Below are positions 17,495 through 26,624 of a stretch of DNA of 64,000 bases, piece by piece. This DNA is from a candidate division BRC1 bacterium HGW-BRC1-1 (GTDB lineage Bacteria > Sumerlaeota > Sumerlaeia > Sumerlaeales > Sumerlaeaceae), in contig PHCB01000013.1 of assembly GCA_002842095.1 (NCBI GenBank), positions 56,933 through 120,932 of the forward strand, written 5' to 3'. Numbering within the stretch: the first letter of the stretch is position 1; each line of letters begins with the position of its first letter. The notes below the pieces were generated by a model. The model was not told the origin of the DNA, ran no database searches, and was given only the letters and a program-made list of their open reading frames with translations. Both the position numbers and the translations under genes were made by a program.

Positions 17495-17889
17495 TAGAGC
17501 GTTTTCGATTCTAATGATTACAGACTCGTGGAGCGCTGGGATGTCGAATTGTGACCGTCCATCCATGTGGTAGCTGGCTACCACAGCCTCGGCGGCCGGG
17601 CGCCCGATTCTACCGCCTCCCACTTGCCCACTTGCTGGCGGATGGCAACCCCGGTGCGACCTGCGTTCAACCGGTGTGCAACCGGTGTGCAACCGGTGTG
17701 CAAGCGGTGTGCAAGCGGTGTGCAAGCGCTGCAACTGGCACGCAATCGGCAAGCCATTATCCGCACAGAGATCTATCTCAGGCCTCCACACGGCCTCCGG
17801 ATTTCCTGTACGCACAGTCGCCCCAAACCCAATGCTCCAACTATTTCGAGATTGCAGGATATGTTAACACTTACATCAGAACCGCTCTA
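17495..17889. mobile_element. MITE-like element, copy 1 (non-autonomous, TA-flanked)
   Basis: A roughly 395-bp element matching the copy at 63533-63904 over its whole length. Both ends carry an imperfect inverted repeat: TAGAGCGTTTTCGATTC on the left and, read from the right end, TAGAGCGGTTCTGATG. TA lies at each edge, which fits the TA target duplication of IS630/Tc1-mariner elements. The interior holds five exact or near-exact 11-bp units CCGGTGTGCAA / GCGGTGTGCAA (17671-17725) with degenerate units before them. Frames reading through it are repeats in disguise and not genes. After it, 17890-18162 is A/C-rich and shows nothing. Confidence 0.8.
17660..17725. repeat. 11-bp tandem repeat inside MITE copy 1
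   Basis: One degenerate unit (17660-17670) is followed by units at 17671, 17682, 17693, 17704 and 17715. The first three read CCGGTGTGCAA and the last two GCGGTGTGCAA. The second MITE copy has four units with a different C/T pattern, so unit number and sequence vary between copies. Confidence 0.9.
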
Positions 17890-18162
17890 AGGGGCAGGTG
17901 CGCCTGAACGACGGCAAGACCCAGAAAACCACCACGAAAGCACCCAAACACGCGCCACGCCCACCAGCCAAAGCCCCACAAACCGCAGCCAGGCCGACTC
18001 ACGACCCGCCGACGCCGCCTAAGACCCCAAGGAACCGCAGTCGATCACACCGACTTTACGCTGCAAACCTGCCACTTCCCCTTGACAACCACGACGGACC
18101 ATCCAAAAATATAACGAAGAACACAAAGTTCTGAGGTTCCATCTAATTCCCGAAGGCCAAAC

Positions 18163-19236
18163 GTGCGAGCCATGATCAACGCATGCATTAACAGACGGTG
18201 GCAGCTTGCTCTTATGCTCCTATTCGTCCTTATACGGATGAGTCAGGGGCAGTGTATTGATCCGGGGATGGCTCTATTCGGCAAGGCCACGATGACGGGA
18301 GAGGCGACTCAGACGCTTTTTTTGAAGCATCTGCGTAATAGCGATCGCGAGATCTCGTCGGGGACGGAAGCGCTTGTTGTCGACCTGATCACGACCTCGC
18401 CGGAGAACGCGATGGCCTGGGCCATGGATATTTCGGCCCGAGAAGATTGCACTTCGCCCACGCTTCATGGTCTGATTGCCACGGTTGTGCTGAAAATGGG
18501 ATTCAAGCAATGCGATTCAAACCAAATGCTCCTTCACGATTACACCTGGATTCTGATGGGAATGACCTTGTATCACGCACAGATTCCCTTCACCCCCCCG
18601 AAGCCAGGAACGCTGGATCATCGGCACGGAATGGTATTTCTTCAGCAGCCGTCCGACGAAATCCTGAACGAGTTGGAAGAGCGGATTAGAAAGGCTGTTC
18701 TCCGCCCGGAAGAGGTGGATGACCGTGAACGCAGGATGAGCTGGTTTCTGTTGAAAGGCTATTTAAACAGGCGTCCTGACGCCGCTCTGATTCAGGATTT
18801 GTGGACCTCTTCGCCAGCGTATCAAAAGGAAGGTCTGCTTCTGATGCTCCGAGGAGCCCGTTGTGTGGAACTTGCAGATGTGGCGACAAGCCTTGCCATT
18901 AATCTTCTGGAGACACCGGAGCTACTATATACACCGACGCTTGTACTTCCGACGGATGGCAATAACCCTCCCGAAGGAATCTCGAAAAGGATTCCTGTCC
19001 GGATACTTGCAGAATTTGCCGATCGGCCGGTTGCCCGTGATTACATCTTCCGCGAACTGGACCGCAACCCTTTCGCCTTCTTTCCAGACGAGGAGGTTAT
19101 TCTGCGGAGAGTAACACAGGACTTCGAACTCGAAGTGCACGAGAAAGTCGTTCTCTCGTACCTTAAGCAGTTGCTCGCTCGAGATCTTTGTCTTTTGCAG
19201 AAAATTGAATCTCGCCGAGTCAAATTCGATAGGTAA
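18163..19236 (+). CDS. hypothetical secreted protein
   Basis: A 357-residue protein that I do not recognise. It starts at GTG 18163 (MRAMINACINRRW) or ATG 18172, and both give a signal peptide with a hydrophobic core LALMLLFVLI. The mature part is mostly alpha-helical, with scattered cysteines and no clear catalytic motif. Repeated Leu/Ala/Glu-rich helices could form an alpha-solenoid. It sits alone between the MITE region and the convergent GH20-like gene, whose stop lies 14 bp away. Function cannot be assigned. Confidence 0.7.
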   Translation: MRAMINACINRRWQLALMLLFVLIRMSQGQCIDPGMALFGKATMTGEATQTLFLKHLRNSDREISSGTEALVVDLITTSPENAMAWAMDISAREDCTSPTLHGLIATVVLKMGFKQCDSNQMLLHDYTWILMGMTLYHAQIPFTPPKPGTLDHRHGMVFLQQPSDEILNELEERIRKAVLRPEEVDDRERRMSWFLLKGYLNRRPDAALIQDLWTSSPAYQKEGLLLMLRGARCVELADVATSLAINLLETPELLYTPTLVLPTDGNNPPEGISKRIPVRILAEFADRPVARDYIFRELDRNPFAFFPDEEVILRRVTQDFELEVHEKVVLSYLKQLLARDLCLLQKIESRRVKFDR

Positions 19237-19250
19237 CTTCGTGTTGCCGA

Positions 19251-22118
19251 TTACCGGCTGGGCGGCTTGGTGTACAGTTCCATTTCCGGCAGAGGGGCCT
19301 GAACTCCGCCCACGCCGAAGATCACGATTCCGCTGCCGCGTTCGGCGGAAGTGAATCGCACGCTCTTCAGTTCCTTCTCCGGATTCGGATTGCGCCACAC
19401 ATAGGCGTGAATGATGCGCTGAGGCAGACCCGCCTGCGCGGGGGCTTTCCACACGATGGGGCTTTCCGGCCTGACCCGCGTGTCGTTGAATGCAAACACG
19501 CGCTCGCCAAGTTCCAGCGAAACCGTTTCTGCGGTGTCATCGGCGTATTGGAACCGAACCATCCCGATTGGCGAGAAGGGCTGCCCGGCGTGGGTGGCCG
19601 CGAGCAGACTGTACACTGCGGTGGCCTTGGTGCCCACAGCAACGTCAAGCTGCGTGGGCCACATCCCTTTGGGGTTGAGTGAAGCTGCCAGCAACACGCC
19701 ACGCATGGGGCCCTCGGCACCCGCCGGACGAGCCCGGAATCGCCCGAGGAATTCTCCGGTCGGGGCGGTCACGTCGGCCGTTTTGCCGGTCACCTCATAT
19801 CCCAGCCACTGCTTATCGGTGGCAGATGGCACCATGTTGAAGTTGGCCTGAGCAGACAGGTCCGCAAACCAACCAGCCATCGGTTCGCGGGGCAAACGGT
19901 TGCCGTACCAGATGCGATCGAACTCCTCGCGGAAATTGAACGGCACAGCGTCGGCATCTTCGAGACCACCTGTCCACGCAGCTTCTGCCGCCAGAACGTA
20001 GGCGCCGTACTGATTGGGAGCCTCCCAGAACGAAAAATGCCCGAAGCTGTAACCGGCCCACGTGGTCTGCAGGGTGCCCATGGTGGTGCCGCCCTTGCCA
20101 CGTTTCCCGGCAGCCTCTCGCGCCGCCACCGCCGCCTTCGAGAAGCGCAGTATGTTGGTGGGCGAGTTCCACGGCGCCGCGATGGTGTCGAAACCCTCGC
20201 GGTTGAAAATATCCAGACTGCGATACCTCTCCACCGGGGCCGGGGCGTAATGCCAGTCGGTGATGATGATGTCTTTCGAAAGCTTCGAGCGGAGCATCTT
20301 TGCTTCCTCCAGGCTTCCGGCGTTTGTGGCGTCGGGCGCTTCGTCGCCATGCAGGAACATGTCGCCCCACATCATGGTGCGGATGCCGCGATCCTTGAGG
20401 AACTTGTGGTAGTGGGCGATGTCGTCCAGTATCAGTTTCTGCGCTCCCACCTTGCGGTTGGCTTCCTTCATGGGGAAGCCCGGTGCCATAATTTCATCCT
20501 TGCCGATGTGGAAATAGCGCGGCTGGAAAAGCCGGATCGCTTCGTCGTAAATCTCTTCCGATATGCGGATAGGTTCGCTGGTTGAGGGATCATAAGCATA
20601 AGGCACCTCGGGGTTATCCGCCAGGTGGCGATACACATCGTTGTCGATCAGCCACTCGCTGTGCCCGAACGTGTTGATGAGCGGGATGGTCTCGATGAAA
20701 CGGCTTTTCGCTTCGCTGATCACGTCGCGAGCGTCGGCCATTTCCATGCCCCAGGTCGTGTGTTGGATCTCGGGGTGGGTCTCCCACTTGATGTACTCGC
20801 ACTGATACACCAGGGCATTCAGTTTCAACCCACCGAGTACGTCCTGAAGCATTTTCACCTGAATGTCGCGTCCGTCTTTTCCGGTGTAGAAATGAATTCC
20901 GCGAAAAGGCAGCGCGGGCCAGTCGCGCATCTGAACTCCACGCACGGCACCGTGGCCCTGCTCTTCACGCATGAGCTGACGCAGCGTGGCGGCGGCATTC
21001 ACCAGACCCTCCGTGGTGGCCGCTTCAAGCACCGCAGTGTCGCCGACCTGGATTGAATATTCCTCGGGGCGCTTCGTGGCGCCGGCGGTGAGACGGAATT
21101 CGATGTTCGACTTCCCGGCCTCGCCTTCCTTTAACGTGAGTCCCCCCTTGCGCTCGATGTCCTGAATCAAGGTGGAGAGAACACGTTGGGCAAATTCGCG
21201 ATCCAACCCATCGCCCGACATGGAGACCGTGGGCTCCACCGGAAGCAGAAGATTCTTATCGAGCCACGTGATCTGCTTGGGCGTGGGAATGATGAGATCG
21301 CGCGCCGGTTCAGACCGCACAACCTGTTGTGCCGACGTGGGCTTGTCTGTCGCCTGCAAGGGCGGGCGCACCGACACATTACTCGCGGGTGAACCGAACT
21401 GCCACGTCATTTCATACTGGCGGGGTTTCTCCGGTGTGATGCTGCCGTCCGCAACGCCAACCCAGAACTGGTTGCGTTCGTCTCCCCAGAGGTTGCGGCG
21501 ATAATCGAGGAACTGCCAGTCAGCCGACGCGCTGGTCTTCATGGTAACGGTTCCACGGCGGGTGTTGAATTTCAGACCCGAAAAATCGCGCGCTATGGTT
21601 GCGCCCTCTTGATCCGTGAGCTTCGCCTCCACGGGCATCATGACTTTTTTCACGCCGCCCTTGGCAGAGGTAACCTCAACTTCGCGTCCTGCCAGCCATC
21701 CGGGTTCGATGGAACCAAAACAATTTTCGAAGTTGGCCTCCACGTCTGTGGTCAGGCGGGCGTCCACAGCGATGCGCAGTGTGCGGTCGGGCAACAATTC
21801 AACGACCTGCGTACCGGTTACTTCGCCATTCTTCGACGCCAGTGGAATCTTCACGCGAAACTCGCCGGTCTGTTTCACTTTCTCGACGAGCTTGGGATCG
21901 TCCTCATAGCCGAAGTAGCGCACGGCCCAGTTTGGTTTGACCACATACAGCGTGTGGTTTGTGCTGAAGGGTGTGCCGTCCACCTCCACGGACACCCAGC
22001 GGGGCGGGGCGATGGTTACCTTCACGCCATCGCGCTCGAGCACGATGGGTTCCGCCCCGAAGGCAGCGGTAGTGGCAATCAATGCGGCAAGCAAAACAAA
22101 CGCGGCGCGAAGTCTCAT
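19251..22118 (-). CDS. secreted GH20-like beta-N-acetylhexosaminidase
   Basis: A 955-residue protein. The start at 22118 is chosen because it begins a signal peptide (MRLRAAFVLLAALIATTAAFG). An N-terminal beta domain is followed by a GH20b-type domain (IPTPKQITW to AATLRQLM, about residues 290-400). The catalytic barrel follows, with PFRGIHFYTGKDGRD and the acid/base pair in FHIGKDEI (about residue 540; the family usually reads H.GGDE). A C-terminal region of about 200 residues is probably a beta-sandwich. GH20 enzymes release terminal GlcNAc or GalNAc by substrate-assisted catalysis. With GH38 nearby, glycoprotein-type glycans are a plausible substrate. Confidence 0.82.
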   Translation of the reverse strand: MRLRAAFVLLAALIATTAAFGAEPIVLERDGVKVTIAPPRWVSVEVDGTPFSTNHTLYVVKPNWAVRYFGYEDDPKLVEKVKQTGEFRVKIPLASKNGEVTGTQVVELLPDRTLRIAVDARLTTDVEANFENCFGSIEPGWLAGREVEVTSAKGGVKKVMMPVEAKLTDQEGATIARDFSGLKFNTRRGTVTMKTSASADWQFLDYRRNLWGDERNQFWVGVADGSITPEKPRQYEMTWQFGSPASNVSVRPPLQATDKPTSAQQVVRSEPARDLIIPTPKQITWLDKNLLLPVEPTVSMSGDGLDREFAQRVLSTLIQDIERKGGLTLKEGEAGKSNIEFRLTAGATKRPEEYSIQVGDTAVLEAATTEGLVNAAATLRQLMREEQGHGAVRGVQMRDWPALPFRGIHFYTGKDGRDIQVKMLQDVLGGLKLNALVYQCEYIKWETHPEIQHTTWGMEMADARDVISEAKSRFIETIPLINTFGHSEWLIDNDVYRHLADNPEVPYAYDPSTSEPIRISEEIYDEAIRLFQPRYFHIGKDEIMAPGFPMKEANRKVGAQKLILDDIAHYHKFLKDRGIRTMMWGDMFLHGDEAPDATNAGSLEEAKMLRSKLSKDIIITDWHYAPAPVERYRSLDIFNREGFDTIAAPWNSPTNILRFSKAAVAAREAAGKRGKGGTTMGTLQTTWAGYSFGHFSFWEAPNQYGAYVLAAEAAWTGGLEDADAVPFNFREEFDRIWYGNRLPREPMAGWFADLSAQANFNMVPSATDKQWLGYEVTGKTADVTAPTGEFLGRFRARPAGAEGPMRGVLLAASLNPKGMWPTQLDVAVGTKATAVYSLLAATHAGQPFSPIGMVRFQYADDTAETVSLELGERVFAFNDTRVRPESPIVWKAPAQAGLPQRIIHAYVWRNPNPEKELKSVRFTSAERGSGIVIFGVGGVQAPLPEMELYTKPPSR

Positions 22119-22224
22119 GGGACGTCCTCGGTTTAGGAAAGTGTATGGTCCCCAGCAAAAGGACCAAGGGGGATGAAGCAACAAGATTCGGGCTGACAAT
22201 GGTGGTTGTTCCACAACCTGCGAA

Positions 22225-23409
22225 TCAGTCCGGCATGGCTCCCATGATTTCCGCGATGAGGTAAGGCGGAGGTGCCACGGCGGTCATCACCAGATGCCCG
22301 GCGGTCATGTCGTACATATCGCCGGAATGCAGCAGAATGCCGTGGTCGCGAACAAGACGCAGAACACCCCGGCGCGTGTCCGCCTCGCCCAGATCAATGG
22401 TGAGATACGGGCCAGCTTCGGGCATGACAACTCCCGCCCCCACGGAACCACCATCGGACTGCCAGGCGGTCGTGAGCGACTTCATCCGCGAGGTATAGAG
22501 CGCTGCAAAGCGACGCGTCTCGTCTGCCCCCTCGCGCAACAGGCGCGGCATTGCCGCCTGTGTGATCTCGCTGACGGGGAGAAATGTATCCGCTAAATAA
22601 TCGAGCGAACGCAGGAAAGGGCGTGTCAGCTCCGGCTCGCCCTCCACCGCCATCCATGCGCCCTTGAGCCCGGGCAGAGAAAGCATTTTGGAGAGCCCGT
22701 TGAGGGTGATAACCAGAGGCGCACCGAACTCCGCCGGGCGGCTCACGACCGCTTCGGGGCGATGCACGAACTCTCGGAAAACCTCATCGAAGATGACCGC
22801 CAGCTTGTGACGCCGCGCCAGACGCCCCACGGTCATCAGGTCGTCCATGTTGGCGACGCTCCCGGTGGGATTGTGAGGCGAAACCAACGCAATGGCGCGG
22901 GTGCGGGGCGTTATCTGAAAAGCCAGTTCCTCGGGATCAACCACCCAACGCGGCCCCTGCCGGTATAAATGGTATCGGCGAACAGACAGCCCGGCGAGGC
23001 GCGCCAGATCATCAAACAGTGGATATGTGGGCGACGGGCACAGCACCTCTCCCCCGGCCAGGTCCGCCAGCAACCGAAACGCGGCCCAATAACCAAAGCT
23101 GGTGCCCGGCGTGAGAACCACCTGATCCGCTGTCAATCCATCGCCATGATATGCGGCCACGGCTTCGCGGGCGGTGACACGCCCCGACGAATCGGGTGCA
23201 TAAACACGAGCCTCGCGCGCGGCCTCCGCGAGAATGTCGGCAAGCAGCGCCTCATCGAACGCGAAACCATGAAGCTGTGGATTCGCTGTCACGAAGTCGC
23301 GCAGGGGTTTCCCCTCTGCGGCAGCCTGCTTTGTCGCGTCGGACAAATCTGACGACTCGGGGTTGCCCCAATCTTCGAGAAGTGAAATGTTGGCGGATGA
23401 AAATGTCAT
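22225..23409 (-). CDS. PLP-dependent class I/II aminotransferase
   Basis: A 394-residue fold-type I aminotransferase. Key features are LTPGTSFGYWAAF (PLP phosphate region), PSPTYPLFDDLARLAG, SPHNPTGSVA with the conserved Asn-Pro, FDEVFREF with the PLP-pyridine Asp, and NGLSKMLSLPGLKGAW carrying the Schiff-base Lys. The C-terminal VMPEAGPYLTIDL and the final substrate-Arg region are less typical. By family it moves amino groups between an amino acid and a 2-oxo acid. Specificity cannot be read. It is divergent from the zinc-finger gene at 23528, with about 118 bp between them. Confidence 0.88.
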   Translation of the reverse strand: MTFSSANISLLEDWGNPESSDLSDATKQAAAEGKPLRDFVTANPQLHGFAFDEALLADILAEAAREARVYAPDSSGRVTAREAVAAYHGDGLTADQVVLTPGTSFGYWAAFRLLADLAGGEVLCPSPTYPLFDDLARLAGLSVRRYHLYRQGPRWVVDPEELAFQITPRTRAIALVSPHNPTGSVANMDDLMTVGRLARRHKLAVIFDEVFREFVHRPEAVVSRPAEFGAPLVITLNGLSKMLSLPGLKGAWMAVEGEPELTRPFLRSLDYLADTFLPVSEITQAAMPRLLREGADETRRFAALYTSRMKSLTTAWQSDGGSVGAGVVMPEAGPYLTIDLGEADTRRGVLRLVRDHGILLHSGDMYDMTAGHLVMTAVAPPPYLIAEIMGAMPD

Positions 23410-23527
23410 GGGGATCGACTCTGGTTTGCTGGCGTATTTCCGGCAAGGGCTTTTGAAGATTACCGGCCACTGGCCTCAAGCTGAGGGTTGACCTTCCCGA
23501 ATCCATGCACCATTCTGATACTCAACT

Positions 23528-23977
23528 ATGCACCCCGTCTGCCCGCGCTGCGATGAAGCTCTGATTGCCATGATATTCCGTGGCATCGAAATTGACACGT
23601 GTGCGACCTGCCATGGTATGTGGATGGATGCCGGGGAGCTTGAGGACCTGCTGGATAATACGCAGGTGGCGCACTATGCTGCGGGCTTGAAGTTCAACGT
23701 GACCACGCCCCTCTCTCCGCGCAAGGCCTGCCTTTGCCCGCGCTGCGATACTCCCCTGCAGCAGGTGACACCCGAGGCCCGGGGCCCAAAGCCCCTGGAA
23801 CTGGACTCCTGCCCGCGCGGCCACGGGCTGTGGTTTGATCGCCGCGAGTTGTGTCAGTTGCTGGAAACGTTTCCGCCTGAAACCGGCGCGCCCGCAGCCA
23901 TCCTGTTTCTCGATGATTTTTTTGGGGAGACGCCCCGCGGCTCCACCCCCGATCCCGCACAGGATGTGTCGGTTTAA
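23528..23977 (+). CDS. zf-TFIIB-family double zinc-ribbon protein
   Basis: A 149-residue small protein with two zinc ribbons. The first is CPRCD...IDTCATCHGMWMDAGELEDLL (about residues 5-42) and the second CPRCD...LDSCPRGHGLWFDRRELCQLL (about 70-115). In the second, one cysteine position is replaced (CPRGH), so metal binding may use the His. The C-terminus is acidic. The family is conserved but poorly characterised, and nucleic-acid or protein binding is only inferred. The plus-strand LemA/M48 genes follow after 90 bp. Confidence 0.85.
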   Translation: MHPVCPRCDEALIAMIFRGIEIDTCATCHGMWMDAGELEDLLDNTQVAHYAAGLKFNVTTPLSPRKACLCPRCDTPLQQVTPEARGPKPLELDSCPRGHGLWFDRRELCQLLETFPPETGAPAAILFLDDFFGETPRGSTPDPAQDVSV

Positions 23978-24067
23978 TTTGCCTTTGCCCCGCCATTGAA
24001 ATCCGATGGCGGTGCCAGTAAGACTCCCCTTGGGGGACAGTGATACGATGATGGAAGGAGACTGATT

Positions 24068-24637
24068 ATGGGCGTAGGAATCGCGCTTCTCGTAATACTC
24101 GGCTTGGCCGTGGTTGTTCTGCTGTGGGCCGTGGGGATTTACAACTCCCTCGTGCGTTTGAAAAACGAGGTGGATAACGGATGGGCGCAGATCGACGTGC
24201 AGCTCAAACGCCGCTACGATCTCATTCCGAATCTCGTGGAGACCGTGAAGGGTTACGCCTCCCACGAACGCGAAACGCTGGAAAAGGTCATCCAGGCGCG
24301 TAACATGGCCATGAGTGCCGCCGGTCCGGCCGAGCAGGCCGCCGCGGAAAACATGCTGACAAACACGCTTAAATCGCTGTTCGCTTTGTCCGAGGCGTAC
24401 CCCGACCTGAAGGCCAACACCAACTTCCTCGCGCTGCAGGAAGAACTGGTCGCAACGGAAAACAAGATCAGTTTCTCGCGCCAGTTCTATAACGACCGCG
24501 TCATGATGTTCAACACGGCCATCGAAGTGTTTCCGGCCAACATGGTCGCTAACTTTTTTCCCGGCAAATTCACCAAGCGTGAGTTCTTTGAGACGACCGA
24601 AGCTGCCGAGCGTGAAGCGGTGCAGGTGAAGTTCTGA
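24068..24637 (+). CDS. lemA: LemA family protein
   Basis: A 189-residue protein with a good ribosome site (GAAGGAG) 5-6 bp before the ATG. One N-terminal membrane helix (residues 4-25) is followed by the family signature YNSLVRLKNEVDNGWAQIDV and VQLKRRYDLIPNLVE. The rest forms a helical bundle with LQEELVATENKISFSRQFYND and a closing NMVANFFPGKF. LemA proteins are membrane-anchored with the bulk outside or in the periplasm. They are very often paired with HtpX-like proteases, as here (next gene 66 bp downstream). Role in envelope stress is inferred. Confidence 0.95.
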   Translation: MGVGIALLVILGLAVVVLLWAVGIYNSLVRLKNEVDNGWAQIDVQLKRRYDLIPNLVETVKGYASHERETLEKVIQARNMAMSAAGPAEQAAAENMLTNTLKSLFALSEAYPDLKANTNFLALQEELVATENKISFSRQFYNDRVMMFNTAIEVFPANMVANFFPGKFTKREFFETTEAAEREAVQVKF

Positions 24638-24703
24638 TCTGCCTGCAAACAACAACGCCCCCAACGCACCGGCGCAATCAAACGCCGCTGAGGTAGCACG
24701 CCC

Positions 24704-26140
24704 ATGTGGGAGCAGATAAGAGCCAACCAACGGCGCTCGGTGGTGCTCATCACCGGCCTCGCCATGATCCTCGTGGTGATGGGTCTGGTGATCGGTTACG
24801 CCTTCGGCGGCCCGGAGGGCGGAGTCATCGGCGTATTGGTGGCCACGCTCATCTGGGTGGTTCAACTATTCGCGGCATTCGCGGGCGGCGAGAAACTGCT
24901 GATTTCCAGCCTCAACGCCCGCGAGCTTGCCCGCGACGACAGCCCGCGCCTCTTCAACATTGTGGAGGAAATGGTCATCGCATCCGGGCTGGGCTACATG
25001 CCCCGCATCCTCCTCATTGATGAGCAGGCACCCAACGCCTTCGCCATCGGCACGAAACCGGAAACCTCCGCCATTGCCGTGACCAGCGGCCTCATGGTGC
25101 GGCTGAACCGCGATGAGCTTCAGGGTGTTATCGCCCACGAAGTGGGGCATCTGATGAACCGCGATGTGCGTTTCATGACCATTGCCGCCGTGATGCTGGG
25201 AACCATTATTATCCTGAGCGAAATCATGTGGCAGACCGTGCGCTTTGGCGGACGCATCAACACGCGCAGCAGTTCGCGCGACAGCGGTGCCGCTCAGTTT
25301 CAGGTGGTCATGCTTTTGCTGGCGGTGACGGTGGGCATCCTCGGCCCGTTTCTGGCGCGCATCCTGTACTTCGCCGCCAGTCGTGAACGCGAGTATCTGG
25401 CCGACGCATGCAGCGCGCAATACACGCGCTACCCCGAAGGGCTGGCCTCGGCTTTGGAAAAAATCTCACGGGGCGCGAAGTCTCTCACGGTGAGCCGCGC
25501 CATCGCGCCCATGTTCATCGTGAATCCACGAGCCGCAGCCACCGATGACGAGCCGTCGGACAACATGTTCAGCTCCCACCCGGCCACGGTGAAACGCGTG
25601 CGCGTGCTGCGCGCCATGGGCGGCGGCGCCGGACTGGCAGCGTATGAAGAAGCGTACCGCAAAACCCTCAACAAGGGCTTGTTCGGGTCGCGTTCTCTGG
25701 CCGAAGCACCCGCTGTCGAAGTCCGCCAGGGAAGCGACGAAGGGCCCATTGAATCGCGACAGGAGGCCAAGGCCACGGTGCAGCGCAAGGCTGGCTATCT
25801 CGCGGTGCATTGCGACTGCGGCATGGAAATGCGCGTTCCGCCCGTGTTCGAAAACGAAGAGGTGGTTTGTATCCGCTGCGGAAGCAAAATCCCCCTGCCC
25901 CCCCTGGCCGAACGCTATAAGCAACACCTGGCCGAGTATGGCGTGGACCCGAATGGCTCGCCGGCCGATGATCCGGCAAACATGGAACCTCTGCAATATG
26001 CACGCCAGGGTGGCGGGTGGGAAACCGTGGCTTGCTCGTGTGGCAACCATATCCAGTTGGGTCCCGCGTTTCGCGCACCACGCCTGCGATGTCCGAAATG
26101 CAAACGCAAGATTCAGGTGAACCAACCGGCAGGAAGGTGA
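24704..26140 (+). CDS. htpX: HtpX-like M48 metalloprotease with C-terminal zinc ribbons
   Basis: A 478-residue protein. Two N-terminal membrane helices (about residues 17-65) precede the catalytic HEVGHLMN (about 145), which gives the zinc His-Glu-His. Two more helices follow, then the third zinc ligand region ASREREYLADA. This is the HtpX core, which degrades damaged membrane proteins. Beyond the usual length there is a linker and two zinc-ribbon-like units: CDCGMEMRVP...CIRCGSKIPLP (about 370-405) and CSCGNHIQLG...CPKCKRKI (about 445-473). The extra ribbons are unusual and may bind substrates or regulate the protease. It pairs with lemA. Confidence 0.92.
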   Translation: MWEQIRANQRRSVVLITGLAMILVVMGLVIGYAFGGPEGGVIGVLVATLIWVVQLFAAFAGGEKLLISSLNARELARDDSPRLFNIVEEMVIASGLGYMPRILLIDEQAPNAFAIGTKPETSAIAVTSGLMVRLNRDELQGVIAHEVGHLMNRDVRFMTIAAVMLGTIIILSEIMWQTVRFGGRINTRSSSRDSGAAQFQVVMLLLAVTVGILGPFLARILYFAASREREYLADACSAQYTRYPEGLASALEKISRGAKSLTVSRAIAPMFIVNPRAAATDDEPSDNMFSSHPATVKRVRVLRAMGGGAGLAAYEEAYRKTLNKGLFGSRSLAEAPAVEVRQGSDEGPIESRQEAKATVQRKAGYLAVHCDCGMEMRVPPVFENEEVVCIRCGSKIPLPPLAERYKQHLAEYGVDPNGSPADDPANMEPLQYARQGGGWETVACSCGNHIQLGPAFRAPRLRCPKCKRKIQVNQPAGR

Positions 26141-26177
26141 AAGGTTGCGCGGGTGAATCCGCCGGAGACCGCTCTGT

Positions 26178-26609
26178 TTACCGCACCGGATAAAGGTGGT
26201 AGAGCATCACGTAGATCACCACGCCTGTCACCGAAACGTATAACCAGATGGGCATGGTGATCCGGGCGAGACGTCGGTGTTTCGCAATGCGACCGTGGGC
26301 TATCTGCCACACAACGGCGATCACGAGGGGCAGCGTGACTGCGGCCAGCACCGTGTGGGTGAGCAGGATGGTGAGGTAAATCCCCCGCACCACAGGCACG
26401 GGAGGAAAAACAGTGGCACCGTGGTTGAAGTGATAGGTTAAATATCCCGCGAGGAAAAAGCAGGAACTGACCAGCGCCGCCACCATGCAGTTGCGGTGAC
26501 GACTGATTTGACCGTGGCGAACAAACCACCATCCGGCCAGCAGCAGCAATGCCGTGAGCGTGTTGAACCCCGCGTTGGCATGGGGAAGAGAGGCGATGAA
26601 AGATTCCAT
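26178..26609 (-). CDS. DUF420 family membrane protein
   Basis: A 143-residue protein with four membrane helices. It has the conserved histidines typical of the family: ANAGFNTLTALLLLAGW, KHR-like basic spots (ISRHRNCM, KHRRLARIT), YHFNHG, and a terminal TGVVIYVMLYHLYP. DUF420 proteins are often encoded with SCO1 and cytochrome c oxidase assembly genes, and SCO1 is 15 bp upstream here. A role in haem/copper oxidase assembly is inference. Last gene of the propeller-ABC-SCO1 unit. Confidence 0.85.
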   Translation of the reverse strand: MESFIASLPHANAGFNTLTALLLLAGWWFVRHGQISRHRNCMVAALVSSCFFLAGYLTYHFNHGATVFPPVPVVRGIYLTILLTHTVLAAVTLPLVIAVVWQIAHGRIAKHRRLARITMPIWLYVSVTGVVIYVMLYHLYPVR

Positions 26610-26624
26610 GGCAGACCCGCTCCG

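Noticed and set aside
17671..17725. CRISPR-like repeat array in the MITE.
   Set aside because: Units are 11 bp in direct tandem with no spacers, and there are no cas genes in the window.
17551..17907. Cys/Val repeat proteins (CNRCATGVQ type) read from the MITE.
   Set aside because: They are produced by the 11-bp tandem repeat, appear in several frames, and also occur in the second MITE copy.
17898..18134. Plus-strand frame of 78 residues rich in Pro/Thr/Lys after MITE copy 1.
   Set aside because: Low-complexity A/C-rich DNA with no ribosome site or family resemblance.
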